Positions 47,511 to 55,989 of a stretch of DNA of 64,000 nt are shown piece by piece. This DNA comes from CAVVGZ01 sp963841845 (GTDB lineage Bacteria; Chloroflexota; Anaerolineae; Anaerolineales; Anaerolineaceae). The position numbers and the translations under genes are program-made. The notes below the pieces were generated by a model, which saw only the letters and a list, made by a program, of their open reading frames with translations, was not told the DNA's origin and searched no databases. The stretch lies in the NCBI GenBank assembly GCA_963841845.1, contig CAWJEG010000008.1:124001-188000 (forward strand), written 5' to 3'. Positions within the stretch are counted from its first letter, which is position 1. Each line of letters opens with the position of its first letter.

Positions 47511-47970
47511 AATCCATCTATTAGGCTACCTTATAATATATTTTACCCGCATATTTACCGCAAAAAATAGAATTGTTATTTTAATCGGACTGTGAAATTT
47601 ATCTTCAGCGAAAAATTTGTAATCATTTCTTCTTATGGTTTTTCTTAATCCTTCGGAGTCGATACCTTCTGAAAAATCAAAATTAATCTAATTTAATAGA
47701 GCAGTCCTTTAACCGCTTCCCGGGCAACTCCTTATATTCGCTCGCTCTGCTCTGCCAATCAGAGCTGATCGAAGACCGACGTGGCAGCTTGTATATCCCT
47801 TACCCGGGTCACCAACCCCGATGTCTATAAGATTATAGATACCCCGGTGGAATTTGTTTAAAATACAGGGTTGGTGAATCCATATATTGCGGAAACCGGA
47901 TAAATGTGTCTGTCCGCACTATGCTGTCGGTTAGAATATCTATTAAACCGGAAATACGAGGAGAAAAATA
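47511..47970. other. Divergent intergenic region, possible relic only
   Basis: No intact gene. On the minus strand at about 47700-47815, a frame interrupted by two stops reads as protein-like (VTRVRDIQAATSVFDQL, then LAEQSERI), which may be a decayed gene. No family was recognised. Confidence 0.3.
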
Positions 47971-48213
47971 ATGATCCAAATAAAAATATTAGGAGATGAA
48001 AGCCCGGACTGCAAGGAATTAGAAGAAATTACGCGTGAAGTTGCGAACAGTATGGGTATTGAGGTTGAGTTCGAAAATGTAACAGACAATAACCAGATTA
48101 TGGAGTACCCCATTCTATCCACTCCAGGTCTGGTTATTCAAGGTGATTTAGTATCCTACGGAAGAATACCAGCAAAATCTGAAATTGAGACCTGGCTTAA
48201 AGATGCTGCCTGA
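47971..48213 (+). CDS. Thioredoxin-like small protein with a single active-site cysteine
   Basis: An 80-residue protein of the small thioredoxin/redox-disulfide family. The usual CPxC site is replaced by Ser11-Pro-Asp-Cys14, so only the second cysteine remains; the cis-proline region STPGLVI is retained, as is the ending GRIPAKSEIETWL. A GAGGAG ribosome site stands before the ATG. With one cysteine it could not cycle as a normal dithiol reductase and may work by a monothiol mechanism or bind metal. It lies between arsC and the sigma/ArsM pair. Confidence 0.78.
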   Translation: MIQIKILGDESPDCKELEEITREVANSMGIEVEFENVTDNNQIMEYPILSTPGLVIQGDLVSYGRIPAKSEIETWLKDAA

Positions 48214-48516
48214 TTGGTTCGTCTTTAGGCGGTTATACCGACATAAATTTTGGCACACCTCATTCAATGGCCATTTAAGTGGACCAGCAATTAGGGTTCC
48301 GCAATTTGCTCATCACTGTCTGTCTTATAAGCAGATCCAGTATTCTACCAGCGGATCATTCCAGGTGTGATTGGATTGGTGGGACAGAAATAACAACTGG
48401 TATATGTTGGATTAGCAGCTGTATTCTGCACGCTGGCCGGGAACCTGTTCGGGGTAGCTTTCACGATATTCACCCGGTCATCGAGACAATATTGTTATGG
48501 TTGATGGGCGATTTGA
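48214..48516. other. Intergenic region, no gene seen
   Basis: About 300 bases between convergent genes (thioredoxin-like rightward, sigma factor leftward). No terminator with a U-run or coding frame is evident. Confidence 0.35.
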
Positions 48517-49098
48517 TCAGGATAGGTTCGTCGCCTGTCTTGCATCCAGTTTGCAGTTCTGGCAGCACGGATTGCGCGGAAAATATTCTTTTACACGGTT
48601 TTGCTTGTCCAATTCAAAATGGCAGCAGTCCCAGAGGATTTTTCGCAGCATGGTCCGACCGCGCTGCACCCTTGATTTTGCACCACTGACCGAAAGATTG
48701 AGCTCGACAGCCAGCTTGCTTTGGGGGATGGCGTTCAATTCCACCTCAACGAGGGCAACCCGGTAAATTTCCGGCAGGCAGTCAATCATTTCTCCCAAAC
48801 CGCTGGCAAGTTCCTGGAAGGCATCCAGTTCTATCGGTGAATCCTCGCTAACCAGGGATTCAGGCAGGGGGAGCGTTGTCCGTTTAGACCGATAATAATC
48901 AATAACAAGGTTTCTTGCTGTCTGGTAAAGCCAGATAAGAATTTGTCCCTGGTCCCTTACGGTATGCAGGTTGGTGTGGATTTTGATAAAAAGATCCTGT
49001 AAAAGATCTTCAACATCTTCCTGGTCATCCACACGTTTAGATATGTAAACCCTCATGCGCTGATTGAAGGATACCCAGAGAGTTTCCGTGGTCCACAT
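48517..49098 (-). CDS. SigZ-like ECF sigma factor with C-terminal cysteine cluster
   Basis: A 193-residue sigma-70 family protein. Region 2 contains DVEDLLQDLFIKIHTNL and LIWLYQTARNLVIDYYR; region 4 contains ALVEVELNAIPQSKLAVEL and SVSGAKSRVQRGRTML. The C-terminus adds a cysteine cluster (WDCCHFE, then CCQNC), as in SigZ-type factors, which may bind metal or sense redox/arsenic. Its start overlaps the ArsM stop (TAATG), which shows translational coupling, so it is probably made when ArsM is. No anti-sigma factor is adjacent. Confidence 0.82.
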   Translation of the reverse strand: MWTTETLWVSFNQRMRVYISKRVDDQEDVEDLLQDLFIKIHTNLHTVRDQGQILIWLYQTARNLVIDYYRSKRTTLPLPESLVSEDSPIELDAFQELASGLGEMIDCLPEIYRVALVEVELNAIPQSKLAVELNLSVSGAKSRVQRGRTMLRKILWDCCHFELDKQNRVKEYFPRNPCCQNCKLDARQATNLS

Positions 49099-49844
49099 TA
49101 TTGCTTGCGACCCTCCAGTGTGATACTCAGAAAGCGCATTTGAATTTCTCCAGGATTTTCGAATTCAGAGAGATGATGTATTTTCAGGTTTTTGAATCCT
49201 GCTTCGGTAATCAAATCCAGATAGGTATCCATTTGCAGTGCCCCGGAAAGGCATTCGGCCCAAAGGGCAAGGTCATTTTTCATACTCTCCGGGACTTCAA
49301 TATCGGTAACGATATCGGAAATGCAGAACCTCCCATCCGGTTTTAAGACCCGGAATATTTCCCGGAAGACTCCCTGCTTATCCGGTACCAGATTAATGAC
49401 ACAATTTGACAGCACTGCATCCACGCTCCCGCTCTCAACCGGCAGATTTTCTATATCCCCCAGGCGGAACTCTACATTCTCCCAGTCGTTTTTAAGGGCG
49501 ATTTCACGGGCGCGATCAACCATCTGCGGGGTAAAGTCGACACCGATAACTGTTCCCTGCTCTCCAACCTGCATGGCAGCAGTAAATGCATCCACTCCTG
49601 CACCGCTGCCCAGATCAAGGACAGTTTCACCAGGCTGGAGGTTTGCATACTGGGTTGGAAACCCACAGCTCAAACCAAGGTCTGATTCGACAATGCTTTG
49701 TTGAAGAGTTGAAGAATCTCCACAGCAGCCAGTGCTGCCACCAGCCGGGCTGCAGCAGCAGGATGATGCCTTATTAGTACCCGCTGAAGAGACAATTTCT
49801 GCGTATCTTTGTTTGACATTTGTTTTAATTTCAATTGAATCCAT
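49098..49844 (-). CDS. arsM: Arsenite methyltransferase
   Basis: About 248 residues. The N-terminus has a cysteine-rich stretch (SSCCCSPAGGSTGCCG) and the conserved SCGFPTQYANLQPGETVLDL, followed by the SAM-binding motif DLGSGAGVDAFTAA and a second pattern DAVLSNCVINLVPDK, where the cysteine is one of the arsenite-binding residues. It methylates arsenite with S-adenosylmethionine. The ATG at 49844 is preferred over a TTG one codon upstream since GGAG lies seven bases before. It overlaps a SigZ-like sigma gene. No ArsR or efflux gene is adjacent. Confidence 0.9.
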   Translation of the reverse strand: MDSIEIKTNVKQRYAEIVSSAGTNKASSCCCSPAGGSTGCCGDSSTLQQSIVESDLGLSCGFPTQYANLQPGETVLDLGSGAGVDAFTAAMQVGEQGTVIGVDFTPQMVDRAREIALKNDWENVEFRLGDIENLPVESGSVDAVLSNCVINLVPDKQGVFREIFRVLKPDGRFCISDIVTDIEVPESMKNDLALWAECLSGALQMDTYLDLITEAGFKNLKIHHLSEFENPGEIQMRFLSITLEGRKQ

Positions 49845-49847
49845 CAA

Positions 49848-50154
49848 AATGCTCCAAAAAAAAGAATTTGTATATACATATAGACGTTGATAATTGCTTT
49901 AAGACGCAAATTTGATTTAATTATTCCCATGAATTGTACCTGATGTTCCCAAAATGCATGGCTTTATCATATTATTTATCCTGCCGGCTATTCCGGGAAG
50001 TGTTTAGGCTTTTGAGATCGGCGGTTTGAAGCAACAGGTTGAGTATTTAACAAGATGATTTTTCATAGATGTTTGACCCAGAACATCCAATTGTTGAGAC
50101 TGCGATTGGGGGACGGTTTCATTTTGGAGAAGGCTGCGTGTAAAATTAATACGT
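49848..50154. other. Intergenic region upstream of arsM
   Basis: Divergent region between arsM (leftward) and the DUF2148 gene (rightward). Regulatory sites are expected, but I cannot point to a specific promoter or operator. Confidence 0.35.
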
Positions 50155-50163
50155 TGGTATCAT

Positions 50164-50706
50164 ATGGAAAGCGAGGAAATGAAAATGATGGAAGGCATAG
50201 AGATTGTAGCTCAACTGATGGCAATTGCTGCAAAAACCGCTCCTAAGACAAAGGGGGAGGATTTTGTGCGCACAATGATCCTGATTGGCGATGAATTAAG
50301 CAGCCTGGCTGATGCCATGCTGGCTTATGGAGAGAAAACCAGTAAAAAGAATTTTGACCGCGATGCCCGGAATATTTTAAAATCAGATGCGGTGGTATTG
50401 ATTGGTGTCAAGGATGCATTGACAAGCGGTCTGAACTGTGGCGCCTGCGGATTTCAGGATTGCAATTCATTCAACCAGCAGATTGCATTTGAAGGAGAAT
50501 TCAAGGGGCCAATTTGCGCCTTCCGCCTGTTGGACATGGGAATTGCCCTGGGATCGGCAGCGAAAATTGCCTCCGATCTTAATGTGGATAACCGGATCAT
50601 GTACCGCATCGGGGCAGTAGCCAGGGATATGAAGCTTGTGGATTGGGATTATGTGATGGGAATTCCACTTTCAGCAAGCGCAAAAAATATATTCTTTGAC
50701 CGGTGA
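50164..50706 (+). CDS. DUF2148 ferredoxin-like protein
   Basis: About 180 residues. The central motif CGACGFQDC is followed about 25 residues later by ICAFRLLDMGIALGSAAKIA, as in the DUF2148 family, thought to bind an iron-sulphur cluster. Function is unknown; the family is common in anaerobes. Several ATGs cluster at the start (50164, 50179, 50185); a GAGGAA site fits the later ones. It is monocistronic. Confidence 0.8.
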   Translation: MESEEMKMMEGIEIVAQLMAIAAKTAPKTKGEDFVRTMILIGDELSSLADAMLAYGEKTSKKNFDRDARNILKSDAVVLIGVKDALTSGLNCGACGFQDCNSFNQQIAFEGEFKGPICAFRLLDMGIALGSAAKIASDLNVDNRIMYRIGAVARDMKLVDWDYVMGIPLSASAKNIFFDR

Positions 50707-50809
50707 TTGCAACAGGCACACATGGACTGCATCTTTGAAACCTGATTATTTATCCGCTGAAGCTCCCGGTAATCATAAGTAAAGGATATTCCCGGTATTA
50801 GAATGGATT

Positions 50810-52720
50810 TTAAAAATAAAAATCCTGAAATTTATAGGTCAGGAAAGTGCTGATAAGCATTAGAATGGTTACAAAATAATAGCCTGATGCCTGTTTACGG
50901 AACAACCCGCCGGCTTCTTTTGCTGCCAGGATGCTGAGCGCCGGCACAAGGTAAAGCCATAACCGGCCGACCTCACTGCGGGTTTGTCCGAGTATGTTTA
51001 TGGCTATATAGGTAAGGATAAGTGCCATGGAAAATCCATCGATCATTCGGGCGGAACCCTTAATAATGGCATAGAGGCTCCTTCCTGTACTGCTGAGTGC
51101 CAGGAGTACGAGTGGAATGCCGGTCCAAAATAGATACTCGAAATTATTGATTACCAGGGCAGTGAGCATGGCGGGGAAATCCGATTGGTAACCTTTATGT
51201 GTACGGTGCTGGGCAAAAGCACTTGCATATCTCAAGAAGATATCATAATTTATTTGAATCCTGAAAATGATCAAAAGGAATACTGCCCCCAGGAATACAC
51301 CCCCTAACAATTTAAGGATGCCGGATATTTGTCTTTGGGTGCGATGCATCCAAAAATCGATCGATATCCAGAAAATTACCATGCCAATCACCGGCAGGAG
51401 CGAAAAAGAGAAATAAATCGAAAAGTAGAAAAAGATTCCGGTGAACACCGCCCAGCGGAAGGATTGTTTTTGGATTGTCCGGGATGTAAGCAGGAGTGTA
51501 CCAAGGAAAAACAGGGGCATGACAAACTGATCCATGGAGAGAGGCATTAAAATAAAATTTGTGCTGATGATGTAAAAGAATCCTGGATAGAGGGCATAAT
51601 CTTCCCGCCAGATCCATTTGCTCAATATGTAGATTGGGATGACTGCCAGGCTTGCAATCAGGGGAAAGAGGTAGGAAGCCGCCTGGGTGAGGTTTAGGAA
51701 ACGGCCGGTAAAGTCATTCGACGGGAAAATAACCTGGACAGCTTTTTGGACAAGGATATAAATCAGAAGGGCTCCCGGCGGTTTTGTCCCCAGGTTTATA
51801 TCCTCAGAGTAGATATGCTCATAATCCATCATGGCAATTAACCCATCCGGATTATCTGCGGCATATTCTGCAAAACCTTTATGAAAGGATTCCACAAACT
51901 TAAGCCGCAAGGATTCAAAGCCCTGACCTTCAATGAAACCAAATCCCGCTTGCAGTCCAAAACCGAGCAGCACAAGCAGGATTAAATTTAGGGTCCTCTT
52001 TCCGGGATTTTTTATGATAAATGTAAGAGACATCAGGACTGCAGCAGCCTGCAGGAGAAAAATCCCATCCCTTATCCAGAATGGTTTGGCATGGAACTGC
52101 CAGAACCAGCCTTCAATGGCAACAAATATTGCTGCCTGGGTGATCAGAATTGCCCAATAAAAGAAGCATGAAAAAAGGATAACCAGAATGAGAACGATGT
52201 TGAAAATTATCCCAAAATCCCAAAAACTTTTTTTCTGGAATTCTGCTTGATAAACCTTGATGAGCAGGAAGAGGATTTGTCCGCTTACCAGTGCAGCCCA
52301 GATTAGAACCGATGCAGCACGCAAGTATATGGCATGCAAAGTATTGAGATTATTTGCCAGCGGAGTATTGAATAACAGGATGGTCAGAATGAACACCAGG
52401 CAAAGAAATGCCAGAATAATACTTGTTATTAGAAGGGTGCGGGCATCGGCAAGATATTGGCAAATGATGGAAAGTTTTTGCTCAAACCAGGTCTTTCGGA
52501 AAAATGAGAGCAGCAGGATAATCCCGATGCCCAGCAATACCATTGCAAGGAGAGCCCCGAGCATCCAGCGTAGAGAAGAAAAACCGAGGAAAAACGCATT
52601 TTCGCCTTTGGAAGGGATGCCAAAAACCAGGATTAACGCTGCCATCCCTTCTAAAAAGGCCATTGCAAGCATTAACCGGCTGTGATTTGTGTTCAATGAT
52701 GTCTGGTTGTGGTTGTCCAC
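50810..52720 (-). CDS. GT-C type membrane glycosyltransferase-like protein (paralogue A)
   Basis: A 636-residue polytopic protein with about 13 hydrophobic segments. A large extracytoplasmic loop holds EGQGFESLRLKFVESFHKGF and DINLGTKPPGALLIYILVQK; the TKPPG-x-LLIY pattern is typical of ArnT/PMT-like GT-C enzymes that use polyprenyl-linked sugars. It starts at GTG (52720) after AAGGAG. It is paralogous to the protein at 53956: both share EGxGFESLR, LGTKPPG, and a common order of segments. The donor and acceptor are unknown. Confidence 0.75.
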   Translation of the reverse strand: MDNHNQTSLNTNHSRLMLAMAFLEGMAALILVFGIPSKGENAFFLGFSSLRWMLGALLAMVLLGIGIILLLSFFRKTWFEQKLSIICQYLADARTLLITSIILAFLCLVFILTILLFNTPLANNLNTLHAIYLRAASVLIWAALVSGQILFLLIKVYQAEFQKKSFWDFGIIFNIVLILVILFSCFFYWAILITQAAIFVAIEGWFWQFHAKPFWIRDGIFLLQAAAVLMSLTFIIKNPGKRTLNLILLVLLGFGLQAGFGFIEGQGFESLRLKFVESFHKGFAEYAADNPDGLIAMMDYEHIYSEDINLGTKPPGALLIYILVQKAVQVIFPSNDFTGRFLNLTQAASYLFPLIASLAVIPIYILSKWIWREDYALYPGFFYIISTNFILMPLSMDQFVMPLFFLGTLLLTSRTIQKQSFRWAVFTGIFFYFSIYFSFSLLPVIGMVIFWISIDFWMHRTQRQISGILKLLGGVFLGAVFLLIIFRIQINYDIFLRYASAFAQHRTHKGYQSDFPAMLTALVINNFEYLFWTGIPLVLLALSSTGRSLYAIIKGSARMIDGFSMALILTYIAINILGQTRSEVGRLWLYLVPALSILAAKEAGGLFRKQASGYYFVTILMLISTFLTYKFQDFYF

Positions 52721-52994
52721 AAAGACTCCTTACGGGGCAGATTCCCGGGGACAATACGACGAAAGTCAGATGTCTGTTTTGAGCTGAAAGGCTCCCTGTT
52801 GGGGCATCCATCAGATTATAATCTGCCTTCAAGCCTGCAGGAGCGATCCCGGATGATTAATACCGGTTTATTTCCCCACATATTTGTTACCCATTTTATA
52901 AGATAGGGTTCAAATATTAAGGTATCCCACTATCCTGCCAGAAAACTAACTGTGATACAGCCCATCGTGTTAAAATTGTTCCAGGAGCTGAAAT

Positions 52995-53642
52995 TTGAAC
53001 CTGATAAAAGCAGACCGTTCAAACCGGGAATGGCTGGAAGAACTATCGAGCCCGCAGAACGAAGAGGCGCTTGCGGATTTAAGGATACTTGTCGCCAAGG
53101 GACTTCATTATGGCCTGGTGAATCGTGTTGACTCAAGCCAGCTGGAAGAGCTTGTTGAGGATTTCACTCAAGATTCCCTCCTGCGCATCATAGATAACCT
53201 GGATAGTTTCCGGGGAGAGAGTAAATTCATTACCTGGGCAACCAAGATTGCAGTAAATGTCGCTTTCAGCGAATTGAGGCGCAAAAGGTGGAAAGATGTA
53301 TCCATGGAAGCCCTGCTCCCCGGGAATGATGGTGTCGAAAGGGAATCTGCGCTTAGCTTCCTGGCAGACCCCCAGCAGTCACCGGAAGAGAAAATCTCCC
53401 AGGGCCTCCTTTTACAAAAGGTGGAACATATCATTCTGAATGAATTATCCGCCCGGCAGAGAACGGTACTGCTGGCGATGATTAATGAAGAAGCATCCGT
53501 GGAGGAATTAGCGGAGCAAATGGGAACCAATCGCAACGCCTTGTATAAATTGCTGCATGATGCCCGGAAAAAATTGCTTGGTTTGCTTTACGCGGATGGA
53601 TTTACAGCGGAAGATTTATCATTGAGTCCGGTTAATGAGTAA
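52995..53642 (+). CDS. ECF-type RNA polymerase sigma factor
   Basis: A 215-residue protein with sigma region 2 (FTQDSLLRIIDNLDSFRGES, then FITWATKIAVNVAFSELRRK) and region 4 (LSARQRTVLLAMINEEASVE, TNRNALYKLLHDARKKL). It starts at TTG (52995) without an obvious alternative ATG. A zinc-finger anti-sigma candidate follows 42 bases downstream. It is flanked on both sides by leftward paralogous GT-C genes, which suggests control of cell-envelope glycosylation; this is inference. Confidence 0.84.
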   Translation: MNLIKADRSNREWLEELSSPQNEEALADLRILVAKGLHYGLVNRVDSSQLEELVEDFTQDSLLRIIDNLDSFRGESKFITWATKIAVNVAFSELRRKRWKDVSMEALLPGNDGVERESALSFLADPQQSPEEKISQGLLLQKVEHIILNELSARQRTVLLAMINEEASVEELAEQMGTNRNALYKLLHDARKKLLGLLYADGFTAEDLSLSPVNE

Positions 53643-53684
53643 GATGATAAGGCTCAAGACCATCCAATATATGCAGGTGAATTT

Positions 53685-53930
53685 GTGACTCTACAACCGG
53701 AAGATCTAAGAATAATCATCCAACAAATTCTGTCAGAAGATACCAGCGAAATTGGCTGCACCGAATGCTTCAAAGTTCTGGACCAATTTGCCGAAATCAA
53801 GCTGGCTGGAAATGTTCCTGCACTGATAATGCCAACGGTTCAGGAGCATCTCAACCATTGTGAAAACTGCCATGAACAATTTTTGATGCTGCTGGATGCC
53901 CTGAAGGCTCTACAAGACAACCAGGGCTGA
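53685..53930 (+). CDS. Small zinc-finger protein, candidate anti-sigma factor
   Basis: An 81-residue protein starting at GTG. It has a CTEC motif and a C-terminal HLNHCENCHEQF motif, which together form the Hx3CxxC zinc-binding pattern of ZAS-type anti-sigma factors, although the usual membrane segment is missing. It lies directly after the sigma factor gene, the standard position for its regulator. A soluble anti-sigma factor of this kind could respond to redox or metal signals. Confidence 0.75.
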   Translation: MTLQPEDLRIIIQQILSEDTSEIGCTECFKVLDQFAEIKLAGNVPALIMPTVQEHLNHCENCHEQFLMLLDALKALQDNQG

Positions 53931-53955
53931 AACCACCCGCTGATTCCTCCCTAAC

Positions 53956-55902
53956 TTACCCGTAAAAATTTTGAAATTTGAATAACAGGAAAGTTGTGAT
54001 CAACTCCAGGGTCACAATCAGGGTAATTCCATTTATTTTTCGGTTGGTCAGGGTTCTGGCAACTTCAGCCGTATAAATGCTCCACACTGGCAGCATAAAC
54101 AGCCATAACCGCTGGACTTCCCCATCGGTTTGACCGGTAAAATTGAGGATGATGTAAGTAACCACCAGCGGGACAGTAAGACCGTCCAGGGGAAGGCTTT
54201 GATTGTTGATTAATCTCCTGGCTGAACGGAATAGGGCGTAGACCGCCAACGTGATCAGCGGGATACCATTCCAGGTGAGGAATTCAACATTATTTAGAAT
54301 GAGTGAATTAAGTATTTGACCAATGCCTGGATCATAGTTTTTCGCCAGCCGGTGCTGCTGCATGGCATTCGTGAAGCGGATAAAAATGTCATAGTTTAAT
54401 AAAACACGCAGGATAATATATCCAGCCAATAAACCTACTCCCCACCCAACCAGCATGGATAACGTTTTATCCCATTTTTCTCCTTTCCGGATAAATAATT
54501 GGTTACAAATAATCCAAAGGACAGACAGCGGGAGCAAAACAACCATGGAGAATCCAAAATATAAAGCCAGGTAACTTGCCAAACCGGCCAGCAGGGTAGT
54601 CTTGTATGACTGGCTAAGAATCCCTTTCTGCAGCAGGACCAGAACCATGATAAATATTAAAGGATAAAGCGCCTGATCCAGGAACAGGGGAATTAGAATC
54701 ATCGTCGGGCAGAAAATAAGCAGAATTCCGGGCAAGATGGCATCTTCATCCGGTTGGAGTAAATTGCGGGTGAAAAAGTACAAAGGTATCAGAACCATCA
54801 TACTTAGCAGGGGGAAAGTAAAGGCAATCACCGATGTGAGCTGAAAAAATCGCCCAGCATATCCGCCTGGAGAATCGATGAATTCAGATGCCCTCTGGAC
54901 CAGGTTGTATATGAGCAGAACACCGGGCGGTTTCGTGCCGAGATACCAATCCCCAGCATATCCTTCTTCATAATTAATAAGCGATCCAAGAAAGTCCGGC
55001 TGCCTTGAAGCAGCTTCGGCGTAGTTATTAAAGACCGAATTGGAGTAAATTACCCTTAAGGATTCAAAACCCTCCCCTTCGATGAAGCCAAATCCGACCT
55101 GCATCATGTATCCCAATATTATCAGGATACCGAGGGATAGCCAAACCATCCTGCGAAACTTCCAGGCCAGCTGGATCCCCGCCAGCGCCAAGATGAACAA
55201 TGCTAAGAATAACCAGTGCCCCGGCGTGTATTCTTTGACCAGGAAGTACCATTTCCATCCGGGGATTTTCAGCATAACTTCCAGCTGGAAGTAAAGGATC
55301 ATCCAATGCCATAAGGTTCCAGCCAGGATGATCAGAATCATGGCTGCCTTGGTAAGGGATCCATCCCTCAATTTCTCTGCAAAATTGCCGGTATATACCC
55401 AAATAAGCAGGGCTAGGGACTGCAAACATGCCAGGATGAACCAAACCGCCAGCGGTTCAACCTGTCTAATGGCCGTCTGAGCCTGTTGATAACCTGCCGG
55501 CGCATTGGGTGAGATTTTTTCCAAATGCCGGACTGTATCGAATACCAATGGTGTATTGGCAGCCAGGATGGCGGTAACGCCCAATAAAGAAGCAAAAAAC
55601 AAACCGAAGGAAACCAGCATGAGCTTGTTCCGGGTAATCAACTGAACGTCAACCCATTCAAGCAATCTGGACCGGAAATCTTCTTTTTGGAAGGATTTTA
55701 TTAATAGCCAGGAAATTATGACCAATAAGCAGACAAAAAGACCAGCAAGCAGAAGTCTTGAAAGGGAATATCCGAAAAGGATGGCGTTTTTTTGCATCGA
55801 TTGCAAGGAAAGGAAAAACATAAGGGCTATCCATCCTTCAATAAGGAGAGCACCGAAAAAGAGGTAATATACGAATGGTTTTTTTCCCAACCTGGTTTTC
55901 AT
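53956..55902 (-). CDS. GT-C type membrane glycosyltransferase-like protein (paralogue B)
   Basis: A 648-residue polytopic protein with about 13 hydrophobic segments and the loop EGEGFESLRVIYSNSVFNNY, then DWYLGTKPPGVLLIYNLVQR. It is clearly related to paralogue A (residues in the same order, including the acidic and TKPPG motifs and the ending TFLLFKFQNFYG versus TFLTYKFQDFYF). Likely acts outside the membrane on a lipid-linked sugar. The two copies enclose the sigma/anti-sigma pair. Confidence 0.75.
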   Translation of the reverse strand: MKTRLGKKPFVYYLFFGALLIEGWIALMFFLSLQSMQKNAILFGYSLSRLLLAGLFVCLLVIISWLLIKSFQKEDFRSRLLEWVDVQLITRNKLMLVSFGLFFASLLGVTAILAANTPLVFDTVRHLEKISPNAPAGYQQAQTAIRQVEPLAVWFILACLQSLALLIWVYTGNFAEKLRDGSLTKAAMILIILAGTLWHWMILYFQLEVMLKIPGWKWYFLVKEYTPGHWLFLALFILALAGIQLAWKFRRMVWLSLGILIILGYMMQVGFGFIEGEGFESLRVIYSNSVFNNYAEAASRQPDFLGSLINYEEGYAGDWYLGTKPPGVLLIYNLVQRASEFIDSPGGYAGRFFQLTSVIAFTFPLLSMMVLIPLYFFTRNLLQPDEDAILPGILLIFCPTMILIPLFLDQALYPLIFIMVLVLLQKGILSQSYKTTLLAGLASYLALYFGFSMVVLLPLSVLWIICNQLFIRKGEKWDKTLSMLVGWGVGLLAGYIILRVLLNYDIFIRFTNAMQQHRLAKNYDPGIGQILNSLILNNVEFLTWNGIPLITLAVYALFRSARRLINNQSLPLDGLTVPLVVTYIILNFTGQTDGEVQRLWLFMLPVWSIYTAEVARTLTNRKINGITLIVTLELITTFLLFKFQNFYG

Positions 55903-55989
55903 TTGTTATGATTTAGAATATCGAAAATTTCAAAAACGATTAAATCCAGATAAGTATACTTTCCTTTGATTGGACAAAAGGAGTGCCAG

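Noticed and set aside
47700..47815. Protein-like text on the minus strand with internal stops
   Set aside because: Too short and interrupted to name; no family recognised. Kept only as a possible relic.
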